Origin: IMCC26256 sp037146835
GTDB lineage: Bacteria > Actinomycetota > Acidimicrobiia > IMCC26256
Direction: 5' to 3'
NCBI GenBank assembly: GCA_037146835.1
Contig: JBAWWI010000035.1
Location: 1-18,997, forward strand
DNA length: 18,997 bases
This document shows, piece by piece, positions 6,765 through 13,954 of this stretch. Both the position numbers and the translations under genes were made by a program. The notes below the pieces were generated by a model, which worked only from the letters and a program-made list of their open reading frames with translations, was not told where the DNA came from and made no database searches. Within the stretch, counting starts at the first letter, position 1. Each line of letters begins with the position of its first letter.

Positions 6765-8296
6765 TATTCCTCTTTCGCTAATGCAGTAAGGGTTTTCTTA
6801 TCGACTTTCAGCATGCTCGTAAGCGGCAACTCGTTCATAATCACCATGCGCTCAGGGGCTTTGTAATCTGCGATCTTGTTCTTCAGCCATGACCGTAGCG
6901 CCTCAAGCGTTGGAGGGTTGGCCGCATCGCTAGGGACGATGTAAGCAACTCCGATCTCGCCGAGCACTGGCACTGGAGTTGGCACTATCGCCACTCGCCC
7001 TATCTGTGGGTGATCACTCAAGGCATTCTCAACCTCTGCCGGGTAGACGTTATATCCGCCGCGGATATACATCTCCTTTAAGCGCCCAACTATCCGTAGG
7101 TTGCCGGATTCATCCCGGCGAGCAAGGTCGCCGGTCCTGAGCCAGCCATCTTCGCTAAGCACGCTTGAGGTTAGAGAAGGGTCTTGCCAGTAGCCGATCA
7201 TGACCATCGGGGAGCGCAAGAGAATCTCACCGACTGCTCCTGCCTCGACATCATGGGAGTCGCTGTCAACCAAACGCAGGTCAACCTCGCTCGCTGGTTT
7301 TCCTACTGTCTCGGCAACGACCTCGTCGGGGTCCCCGATCTCGGTACCGGTACTTACCCCTGCCTCAGTACTTGTATATCGATTCATGACTGGGCATGAG
7401 AGCGAGAACCTCATGCGCTTGATCAAATCAGGCGAGACAGCCGATCCACCGATGCCGCAGAGTCGCAGGTGCGAGCAGTCTGTTAATGCAAGTTCCGGAT
7501 GGGCAAGCACCAACTCCCACTGTGTCGGGACCCCTGTTCCAACCGTGATTGATTCATCGCGTAGGAGGCGAAGCGTCTCCGCTGGCGACCAGGGCTCACC
7601 GGTCATCACGAGAGTTGTTCCGTGCGCAAGCTCATCCCAGATTCGGGTCATGTAACCAACGTGTGCGAAGGGGAGGGATACAAGCCGTCGATCGGAATCT
7701 GCGGTTAGATCCCCAATGTTGCGTGAGATCGCCTCGAGGCGCGCGTGGTCATAGACAGCGCCTTTAGGTTCACCGGTTGTACCGCTTGTCCATACAACGC
7801 AGGCGATCGTGCTCTTAGTAACGGTCGGCTCTTCTGTAATGGGGTGCAAATACGCGGAGTCGAATGCCTCAGAGGTAATCAGGCGTCCGCACTCGACACC
7901 GATTGGAGCGTCATGAGCCTCCATGACAACACTCGCTCGTGGTTCTGTCCTAGCGATGATGCTGCGCTGCTCTGACTCTCCGAGGCGACGATTTACTCCA
8001 CTTGCAATCGCTCCGATTCGAAGGCACGCCAGGTACCAAATGGCGTAGTCAATGCTGCTCGGCAGCAGGATCGCCACTACATCTCCTACCTTGACGCCGG
8101 ACTCCATTAGGACCGATCCTGCGCCTCTGCTCGCCGACTCAAGCTGCGCATAGTTGATGCGACGCTCTCCATGGACGTAGGCCTCGCGCTCTGGATGGCG
8201 TAGCGCTGCAGCCCGGAGTAGGTCTCTGGTAGTGAAGCCAGTATCGATGCCTAGTGAGTGAGGCTCTGAGGTAGGTATTTCATTGCTCTGATCCAC
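6764..8296 (-). CDS. Acyl-CoA synthetase (AMP-binding, class I adenylate-forming)
   Basis: This 510-residue protein activates a carboxylic acid as an acyl-AMP, then as the CoA thioester. Motifs in order are the phosphate loop WTSGTTGEPKG (169-179), YTSTEAG (307-313, A5), GWLRTGD (384-390, A7), RLKEMYIRGGYNVYPAEVE (405-423, hinge A8) and the C-terminal lysine K497. That lysine lies in SMLKVDKK, where most relatives have GK, so the loop is slightly unusual although the Lys is kept. A5 is also not the common YGxTE. The start is GTG 8296; no good Shine-Dalgarno precedes it and no better start exists before the first conserved helix. It heads a minus-strand operon with the EthD-like and saccharopine-dehydrogenase-like genes, divergent from the SDR operon. 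Substrate unknown. Confidence 0.9.
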   Translation of the reverse strand: MDQSNEIPTSEPHSLGIDTGFTTRDLLRAAALRHPEREAYVHGERRINYAQLESASRGAGSVLMESGVKVGDVVAILLPSSIDYAIWYLACLRIGAIASGVNRRLGESEQRSIIARTEPRASVVMEAHDAPIGVECGRLITSEAFDSAYLHPITEEPTVTKSTIACVVWTSGTTGEPKGAVYDHARLEAISRNIGDLTADSDRRLVSLPFAHVGYMTRIWDELAHGTTLVMTGEPWSPAETLRLLRDESITVGTGVPTQWELVLAHPELALTDCSHLRLCGIGGSAVSPDLIKRMRFSLSCPVMNRYTSTEAGVSTGTEIGDPDEVVAETVGKPASEVDLRLVDSDSHDVEAGAVGEILLRSPMVMIGYWQDPSLTSSVLSEDGWLRTGDLARRDESGNLRIVGRLKEMYIRGGYNVYPAEVENALSDHPQIGRVAIVPTPVPVLGEIGVAYIVPSDAANPPTLEALRSWLKNKIADYKAPERMVIMNELPLTSMLKVDKKTLTALAKEE

Positions 8297-8461
8297 GAAC
8301 TATGGAGGTTACGCGGGCTGAGTCTCTATCGGCGTCTCCGGCAAGACGGTTAGGGCAGCCCCAGCCCCCTGCCTCGCACAAACCTCTCGCCTCTTGTTAG
8401 ATTCGCTGGCTCAAACCCAAATAGTTCTCCATACCCATCTAATTCTCCATAAGGGAGTTCC
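8297..8461. promoter_or_regulatory. Divergent control region between two catabolic operons
   Basis: The 165 bp separate the minus-strand acyl-CoA ligase operon from the plus-strand SDR operon, so both promoters must lie here. Two direct copies of ttctccata (8425-8433 and 8443-8451) start 18 bp apart. The inverse core tatggag sits at 8301-8307 beside the other operon's start. The second copy abuts the SDR Shine-Dalgarno (aagggag, 8451-8457). This arrangement could be an operator for one regulator acting on both operons. No clear -35/-10 pair was identified with confidence. Confidence 0.5.
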
Positions 8462-9232
8462 ATGCCCCGCTTTACAGACCGCACTGCAATCGTCACTGGA
8501 GCGGGCTCAGGCCTAGGGAAAGCCACGGCTGAGCTATTCGCCGCAGAGGGCGCCAAGGTCGCTGTGTTGGATATAGCCGAGGAGGCAGCAGAGCGAGTCG
8601 CTGCCGAGATTGTCGCTAACGGAGGCACTGCAACAGCCTTCCGCTCCGATGTATCTGATCTGGATGGATGTCTCTCCACTGTGGAGGCGGTTTCATCGGC
8701 TCTCGGTCGCCCACAAATCCTCGTCAACTCCGCAGGCATTCTCGGCTCTGCGCGATCCGAGGAGGAGACTGCAGAGCAGTGGAGAAGGATAATTGCGGTA
8801 AACCTTGATGGCACATTCTTCATGTGCCGCGCAACGCTTCCTTACTTGCTAGATGGTGGGGGCACAATCGTAAATATCGCATCGAACGCGGGCTTTATGG
8901 GCCAACCGTTTAGTGCCGCCTACTGCGCCTCTAAGGGTGGAGTTGTGAACCTCACCCGAGCTCTCGCAGTTGAGTACGTAGCGCGGGGAGTGAGAGTCAA
9001 CGCAGTTGCTCCGGGCGGAATGCGCACTCCTCTTACCAAGTCATTCAAACTCCCCGAGGGTGCCTCTGTGGATGACCTTCGTACGATCATCTCAAAGATT
9101 GGTGTTTCTCAGGCAGAGGAGGTTGCAACCTGTGTTGCATATGTAGCCTCAGACGATGCTCGCTACATGGTGGGTTCAATCGTTAACTTCGATGGTGGTC
9201 TTGTTAGTTACGGCGGAGGATTCCCCGAATGA
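8462..9232 (+). CDS. SDR-family oxidoreductase (classical, 3-oxoacyl reductase-like)
   Basis: This 256-residue protein is a classical short-chain dehydrogenase. It has TGAGSGLG (12-19) for NAD(P) binding, D37 after strand 2 (favouring NAD), NSAG (89-92) and a complete catalytic set: N114, S141, Y154 and K158 (YCASK). The C-terminal PGGMRTPL and NFDGGL segments are usual. It would interconvert a secondary alcohol and ketone, perhaps as a CoA ester, since the next gene is a CoA ligase whose ATG overlaps this stop by four bases (ATGA at 9229-9232). The ATG at 8462 follows a strong aagggag at 8451-8457. It is the first gene of a four-gene, tightly overlapped operon. Substrate unknown. Confidence 0.92.
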   Translation: MPRFTDRTAIVTGAGSGLGKATAELFAAEGAKVAVLDIAEEAAERVAAEIVANGGTATAFRSDVSDLDGCLSTVEAVSSALGRPQILVNSAGILGSARSEEETAEQWRRIIAVNLDGTFFMCRATLPYLLDGGGTIVNIASNAGFMGQPFSAAYCASKGGVVNLTRALAVEYVARGVRVNAVAPGGMRTPLTKSFKLPEGASVDDLRTIISKIGVSQAEEVATCVAYVASDDARYMVGSIVNFDGGLVSYGGGFPE

Positions 9233-10821
9233 CCCAAGCGAGCGGAGCTAATGGTTGGTTGACCGAGTGGAGCTCACTCTGGGATTTGATCAATCAACGC
9301 GCCGAGGCAACGCCTGATGAGCGCTTCGCTATAGATGAAGACGGTCGCTCTCTAACCTTTGAGCAGTATCGCGATGCCGCTCTCCGCTGTGCCGCAGGAT
9401 TTGCAGCGCTAGGCATCGGTGAGGGCGATGTTGTTTCATGGCAGTTGCCCACCTGGCTTGAGTCCATGGTCCTCGTAGGTGGCCTCTCCCGCCTTGGAGC
9501 AGTGCAGAATCCAATCCTTCCGATCTACCGTGATCGTGAAGTTGGTTTCGTTGTGCGCGAATCCGGTGCGAAGGTATTGGTGGTAACTGGAGAGTGGCGC
9601 GGCTTTGACTACGCGGCAATGGCTGATTCAATAGCGATCGAGACTCCCGGTCTCAAGGTGGTTGTTGTCGAGCGCAACAATCTTCCAGAGGGCGACCCCG
9701 CGAGACTGGCCCCCGTGCCGACCGGTGCCTCGAAGAATTTTGCCCCAGGTGAGCAGATAGACGCGCCCCTTCGTTGGCTCTTCTACACATCCGGTACCAC
9801 GGCCAACCCAAAGGGTGCTCGCCATACTGATATGACGGTTGCTCACTCTGGATACGCGATGGTGGATGCCTTTCAACTCACTTCAGCAGACCGCAACGCG
9901 TTGATATTTCCCTTTACACATATTGGTGGAGCTGGCTGGCTTTTCGCTGGCCTGATCGCAGGTACACCTCAGGTCATTGTTGAGGCGTTTCTCCCTGCAA
10001 CAACAATCCCTGTGCTTGAACGCGAGCGGGTAACTGTCGCCGGCGCTGGGACCTTCTTCCACCTTGCATACCTAGAGGCGCAGCAGCACGCGGACCACCC
10101 GCTATTCCCTGAGACGCGACTCTTTGTTGGTGGGGGAGCAGCGAAGCCGCCTCAGCTTCACTACGACGTGAAAGAACAACTCGGGGGCGCTGGAATTCTC
10201 TCTGGTTACGGGCTTACCGAGTGTCCGATTCTCTCGATGGCGCGTACGACCGACACTGATAAACAACTTGCAGAGACCGAGGGCCCGCTAACCGCTGGCG
10301 TCGTGGTCAAGGTTGTGACAATCGAGGGCGAGGTAGTTGGGCGCGGGGTAGAGGGAGAGATACGAGTTCGAGGCCCGCAGATGTGTCTCGGCTATACAGA
10401 ACCTGCTCTAAACGCCACTGGGTTTGACGATGAAGGCTTCTTCCGGACAGGCGATCTCGGCATTGTTGATGCTGACGGCTACGTCACCATCACAGGCCGA
10501 CTCAAGGATGTAATTATACGCAAGGGTGAGAACATCTCAGCGAAGGAAGTTGAGGACCTACTCTTTACTCACCCGGCCATTGCAGATGTCGCAGTTATTG
10601 GACTTCCGGATATCTCATCCGGTGAGCGGGCATGCGCGGTAATAGTTGTTGCTGAGAACGCGGCGACACCTGAGCTGTCTGAACTCTTTACTTTCTGTAA
10701 GGACGCAGGGCTAATGATTCAAAAGATTCCGGAGCAGCTTGAGATTCTTCCCGCTCTCCCGCGCAATCCAACGGGAAAAGTTCTGAAGCACGAGCTTCGC
10801 AAGAAGTACTCGGAGGTTTGA
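9229..10821 (+). CDS. Acyl-CoA synthetase (AMP-binding; cyclohexanecarboxylate-CoA ligase/FadD-like)
   Basis: The protein has 530 residues with all class I adenylate-forming motifs: phosphate loop YTSGTTANPKG (186-196), GYGLTE (326-331), FFRTGD (403-408), RLKDVIIRKGENISAKEVE (423-441) and the adenylation lysine K517 in PTGKVLKHELR. The motif set is fully canonical, unlike the divergently transcribed ligase at 6764-8296, so the two are not recent duplicates. The PFTHIGG and VGGGAAKPP stretches are reminiscent of AliA/FadD13-type ligases for cyclic or long acids; I hold this loosely. It starts within the stop of the upstream SDR (ATGA). The cyclase-family gene follows 6 bp after its stop. It presumably activates the acid that feeds this operon. 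Confidence 0.92.
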   Translation: MTQASGANGWLTEWSSLWDLINQRAEATPDERFAIDEDGRSLTFEQYRDAALRCAAGFAALGIGEGDVVSWQLPTWLESMVLVGGLSRLGAVQNPILPIYRDREVGFVVRESGAKVLVVTGEWRGFDYAAMADSIAIETPGLKVVVVERNNLPEGDPARLAPVPTGASKNFAPGEQIDAPLRWLFYTSGTTANPKGARHTDMTVAHSGYAMVDAFQLTSADRNALIFPFTHIGGAGWLFAGLIAGTPQVIVEAFLPATTIPVLERERVTVAGAGTFFHLAYLEAQQHADHPLFPETRLFVGGGAAKPPQLHYDVKEQLGGAGILSGYGLTECPILSMARTTDTDKQLAETEGPLTAGVVVKVVTIEGEVVGRGVEGEIRVRGPQMCLGYTEPALNATGFDDEGFFRTGDLGIVDADGYVTITGRLKDVIIRKGENISAKEVEDLLFTHPAIADVAVIGLPDISSGERACAVIVVAENAATPELSELFTFCKDAGLMIQKIPEQLEILPALPRNPTGKVLKHELRKKYSEV

Positions 10822-10827
10822 GCCCCC

Positions 10828-11760
10828 GTGCCACTCGATGAGAATCAGCGCGCCCTCGCAGCGAGGGTCTCAAATTGGGGGCGATGGGGAGCCGAGGATC
10901 AACGCGGAACACTCAATCTCCTTGATGCATCCTCCACAATGCGTGGGGCCTCAGCTATTCGCCGCGGAGTCTCTTTCCCTTTAGCGATTCCTGTAGATGC
11001 AGATGGTCCCCAGACCGGCCGTATCCCTGGTCGGTCGAATCCTCTACACACAATGACATCTGTCTCGTATGCGTTTACTGGTGATTCGGGCGATTTTGCA
11101 ACTAGCGACGACAAAATAGAGACTGGGCTGCAGTCAACAACGCATTGGGATGCACTTGCACATGCAGGGTACGACGGCCTGCTCTTCAACGGATTAGCTG
11201 CGTCGGTAATCTCCCAAGACGAAGGGGCGACTCGGCTAGGAGTTCAGAATTTTGGCCCAGTGGTTACGCGCGGCCTTCTCTGCGATGTTGCACGCCTCAA
11301 AGGGGTCGAGTGGTTCGAGGATTCGTACTCGATTACCGGTGCAGATCTAGAGGAGTGCCTATCCTCGGCTGGGTTAACTGTGATGCCCGGTGATGCGGTT
11401 CTGGTGAGGACCGGTCAGATGCACTTCTTCAAAACTGGTGACAAGCAGCGCTACGCAGATATCTCCCCTGGGATAGGTCTCGACGCAGTCGAGTGGCTGC
11501 ACGACAACAACGTTGCCTGTGTTGCAAACGACACTCACGTCTTTGAGCCCTACCCGTGCCCCGGATCTAATCCGTATCTCTTCCCGGTCCACATGATCAT
11601 GCTTAGGGATGTCGGCATGCCGCAGGGGCAGCAGTGGGATCTTGAGGAGTTGGCGCAAGACTGCGCAGAGGATGGTGTCTACGAGTTTCTCCTGAGTGCA
11701 ACTCCGATTCCGGTTACTAATGGCTGCGGCGGACTTCTCGCACCAGTGGCGACGAAATGA
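10828..11760 (+). CDS. Cyclase-family (kynurenine formamidase-like) metal-dependent hydrolase
   Basis: This 310-residue protein belongs to the cyclase family (PF04199). The metal-binding motif is THWDALAH (105-112; H106, D108, H112), a form of HxGTHxDxPxH with the usual Gly-Thr and Pro replaced. The supporting residues are in NDTHVFE (D235, H237) and PVHMIMLRDVGMP (H255). PGDAVLVRTG (187-196) is also a family mark. Members hydrolyse amides or open lactone- or enol-type rings, and the N-terminal NWGRWGAEDQRGTLN is typical of the actinobacterial/proteobacterial 310-residue subgroup found in degradation clusters. The start is GTG 10828, with a strong ggaggt at 10812-10817. The gene overlaps the next SDR by four bases. 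A ring-opening role in the operon is inferred. Confidence 0.85.
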   Translation: MPLDENQRALAARVSNWGRWGAEDQRGTLNLLDASSTMRGASAIRRGVSFPLAIPVDADGPQTGRIPGRSNPLHTMTSVSYAFTGDSGDFATSDDKIETGLQSTTHWDALAHAGYDGLLFNGLAASVISQDEGATRLGVQNFGPVVTRGLLCDVARLKGVEWFEDSYSITGADLEECLSSAGLTVMPGDAVLVRTGQMHFFKTGDKQRYADISPGIGLDAVEWLHDNNVACVANDTHVFEPYPCPGSNPYLFPVHMIMLRDVGMPQGQQWDLEELAQDCAEDGVYEFLLSATPIPVTNGCGGLLAPVATK

Positions 11761-12524
11761 CTCAGCGCACAATCGCAGTATCAGGCGTCGCATCTGGCCT
11801 TGGTTCTGCACTGCGTGCCCGCCTTGAGGATCAGGGAGATCGCGTCATTGGGATTGATCTACACGGCGCAGAGGTAATTGCGGACCTATCAAAAGTTGAG
11901 GGGAGACTTGCTGCAATCGCGGGGGTTGAACAACTTCTCGACGGAGCCCTTGATGGCGTGGCCTCTGTAGCTGGAGTAGGGCCACATCTGGAGTCTTCGT
12001 TAGTCGTTTCCGTGAATTTCTTTGGTGCGCTTGCTCTGATCGACGGTTTGTTTCCATTGCTGAGTATGCAAGAAGGAGCAGCCTGCGTTGCGGTTTCTTC
12101 AAACTCCATCACTCTTGACCCAACAGTGCGCGCAGATCTTGTCGATGCATGCGTAGCCGGGGACGAGGCGCTGGCGCTCTCAATCGCTGGTGATGTCGCT
12201 GGCAATACTGCCTATGCCTCATCGAAGTTGGCAGTGGCAAGGGCAATCAGGCGGCGCACAACTCTCTGGGGAGAGGCTGGAGTACGCTTAAATGCGATCG
12301 CTCCAGGGCCTTTCGCAAGCGCACTCCTCGACGCATCGCGTGCAGATGAAACGCTCGGCCCGCTAGTTGACCTTGTGCCAATCCCATTGGGGCGTCAGGG
12401 GAGCGCGGACGAAGTCGCTGCTCCGATTGCGTGGTTATTAAGTGGAGAAGCCTCATGGGTGCACGGAAGTCTGCTCTTTGTAGACGGCGGCACCGATGCA
12501 CTCATTCGCCCAAACGCTATTTAG
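11757..12524 (+). CDS. SDR-family oxidoreductase, 3-alpha-hydroxysteroid dehydrogenase/carbonyl reductase-like
   Basis: This 255-residue SDR has an altered nucleotide loop, SGVASGLG (9-16), and VAGVG (71-75) where most members have NNAG. The catalytic Ser is S114 or S115, with Y153 and K157 (YASSK). The 38-residue spacing between Ser and Tyr, instead of about 13, indicates an insertion of some 25 residues. This geometry matches 3-alpha-HSD/carbonyl reductase of Comamonas testosteroni (Ser114, Tyr155, Lys159), known to act on steroids and xenobiotic carbonyls. It starts inside the stop of the cyclase gene (ATGA, 11757-11760) and ends the operon. A bulky alicyclic or steroid-like substrate is a reasonable inference for the operon, not a demonstration. 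Confidence 0.87.
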   Translation: MTQRTIAVSGVASGLGSALRARLEDQGDRVIGIDLHGAEVIADLSKVEGRLAAIAGVEQLLDGALDGVASVAGVGPHLESSLVVSVNFFGALALIDGLFPLLSMQEGAACVAVSSNSITLDPTVRADLVDACVAGDEALALSIAGDVAGNTAYASSKLAVARAIRRRTTLWGEAGVRLNAIAPGPFASALLDASRADETLGPLVDLVPIPLGRQGSADEVAAPIAWLLSGEASWVHGSLLFVDGGTDALIRPNAI

Positions 12525-12547
12525 GTTCGTTCAAGTTCTCTCGAACC
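12524..12547. terminator. Possible bidirectional terminator between convergent genes
   Basis: The arms ggttcg (12524-12529) and cgaacc (12542-12547) are perfectly complementary with a 12-nt loop. They start at the last base of the SDR stop and lie 7 bp from the methyltransferase stop on the other strand. The 6-bp stem is short and lacks a T run on either side, so the call rests mainly on its place between convergent operons. Confidence 0.3.
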
Positions 12548-12553
12548 AGCTGC

Positions 12554-13219
12554 TTAAAGGCGTCCGTAAACAATTAGGTGGCGGTCGCCAATCTCCTCAA
12601 CTGTCAGCGTTAGACCAGCGCTAGTTAGTTGCTCGCGTACCTCCGCTGCGGTATATGAAGCCCGAAGCGAGTTATGAAAATCGGTAATGAGTTCGTGGGC
12701 AAAACCCTCTGTGTGCATCTCGACGAGTGCCTCGAGCATCTGATGGTTATACGGGCGCCGAAGGTCCTGTACGAAAACTGGGGCTCCAGCTTCCGAGTAT
12801 TTGAGGCTCTCCCAGAGCGCCGAAGGATCCGTAAGGTGGTGGAGCAGGGAGTTGCAGATGAAGGCATCGAATGGCCCCAACTCCTCGAGTCTCGCGTCTG
12901 GAATGTGGAGCTCCTCAAGAGTGACGCGACTCGATAATCCAAGTGTCGCAATGTGCACGACTCCCACTCTGAGCATCTCGGGCCCCGCATCGATACCGAG
13001 CATCTGCACCTCTGGGTATTGAAGAGCGAAGCGTGCCGTGACGTCCGCAGCCCCGCAGCCGATGTCAAGTACAAGGCCAGTGCCAAAATCGGGGAATAGC
13101 TCAGCAAACTTCGTGACCAGCGCTTGGTGAGGGACCGAAAAATCTGCCGCTGCATAGGCAGCCACCTGCTCGGGCGTATCCATTAATTCGGGTTCCGCGA
13201 ATCGCCTTATCTCACTCAT
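12554..13219 (-). CDS. Class I SAM-dependent methyltransferase
   Basis: With the start I prefer, this is a 221-residue methyltransferase. SAM motif I is VLDIGCGAADVT (50-61), the acidic residue after strand 2 is in LGIDAG (D77), and the post-motif NSLLHHL is at 123-129. I chose ATG 13219 over the ATG at 13225. The upstream ggagg (13227-13231) is 7 nt from 13219 but only 1 nt from 13225. Also, 13219 gives the classic ATGA overlap with the gamma-glutamyl hydrolase stop (13218-13216). That makes it translationally coupled to, and so probably part of, the GlnA4-type operon. The substrate is unknown; a methyltransferase is not part of the textbook gamma-glutamylation pathway. A general small-molecule or lipid role is possible. 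Confidence 0.85.
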   Translation of the reverse strand: MSEIRRFAEPELMDTPEQVAAYAAADFSVPHQALVTKFAELFPDFGTGLVLDIGCGAADVTARFALQYPEVQMLGIDAGPEMLRVGVVHIATLGLSSRVTLEELHIPDARLEELGPFDAFICNSLLHHLTDPSALWESLKYSEAGAPVFVQDLRRPYNHQMLEALVEMHTEGFAHELITDFHNSLRASYTAAEVREQLTSAGLTLTVEEIGDRHLIVYGRL

Positions 13220-13953
13220 CTGCATGCCTCCACAAATACATCGAATAGTCGCTGCTGATTTGGATCACTTACCGCGGTGTCCTCTGGGTGCCACTGCACC
13301 GCAATACAGAAATGATCATCAGTGGATTCGATTGCTTCAATTACTCCGTCCGGTGCACTTGCACTCTGGCGAAGTCCGCTTGGAATAGTTGCAACTGCTT
13401 GATGGTGGTGGCACGAGGCCATCACCGTATCGACCCCAAGGATTTTCGAGAGCTTTGTATCTGGAGTAATCGAGAGTTCGTGCAGGTGTGCGCCGGACTC
13501 AACCCCGGGCTTGCCGTGGTTCTGAATGCCGGGATTATCGGTGATGTGCTGGAGAAGGGTTCCGCCGCGTGCAACCGCTAATAACTGCGCTCCACGGCAG
13601 ATCCCGAATACGGGTATTCCTCGGCGGGTTGCCGCCTCAAGGAGGGCTATTTCAAACTCGTCACGCAGTCCGATGACTCCATAGGTTCGATCGCTTCTCT
13701 CCTCGCCGTACTGCGCGGGATCTACGTCTCCGCCGCCTAGGAGAATGAGCCCAGCGAAGAGCGAAATGATCTCGTCTGCCTCCGTGACAGTTATTCGGCG
13801 TGGGAGTAGTACTGCACCCTCTCCGCCGGCGCGCAGAATCGCCTCGAGGTAAGGCCGCGGAACTGCAACTCCTTTAGTGACCCATCCATCTACTCGCCCC
13901 GTGCGCAATGGGTAAGCAGGTACTGCGATCAATGGTCGCGATTTAGTCACCAA
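13216..13953 (-). CDS. Gamma-glutamyl-amine hydrolase (peptidase C26, class I glutamine amidotransferase-like; PuuD-type)
   Basis: This 245-residue protein is a class I amidotransferase fold. The nucleophile is in FGICRGAQLLAV (C119), and the other two triad residues are in QWHPED (H222, E224). LILLGGGDVDP (69-79) is a PuuD/C26 hallmark, close to the GGxDVxP of gamma-glutamyl-GABA hydrolases, so it should release glutamate from a gamma-glutamyl product rather than feed ammonia to a synthase. It lies immediately after the glutamine-synthetase-like gene (1-bp gap), and the same pair is seen in Rv2860c/Rv2859c of M. tuberculosis. The start is either TTG 13953 or the adjoining GTG at 13950; neither has a clear Shine-Dalgarno, which fits coupled translation. 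Confidence 0.88.
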   Translation of the reverse strand: MVTKSRPLIAVPAYPLRTGRVDGWVTKGVAVPRPYLEAILRAGGEGAVLLPRRITVTEADEIISLFAGLILLGGGDVDPAQYGEERSDRTYGVIGLRDEFEIALLEAATRRGIPVFGICRGAQLLAVARGGTLLQHITDNPGIQNHGKPGVESGAHLHELSITPDTKLSKILGVDTVMASCHHHQAVATIPSGLRQSASAPDGVIEAIESTDDHFCIAVQWHPEDTAVSDPNQQRLFDVFVEACR

Positions 13954-13954
13954 T

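Noticed and set aside
8350..8823. 157-codon minus-strand open frame covering the divergent promoter region
   Set aside because: Mostly antisense to the SDR gene with low-complexity Ser/Ala/Arg content; the intergenic part has no coding character.
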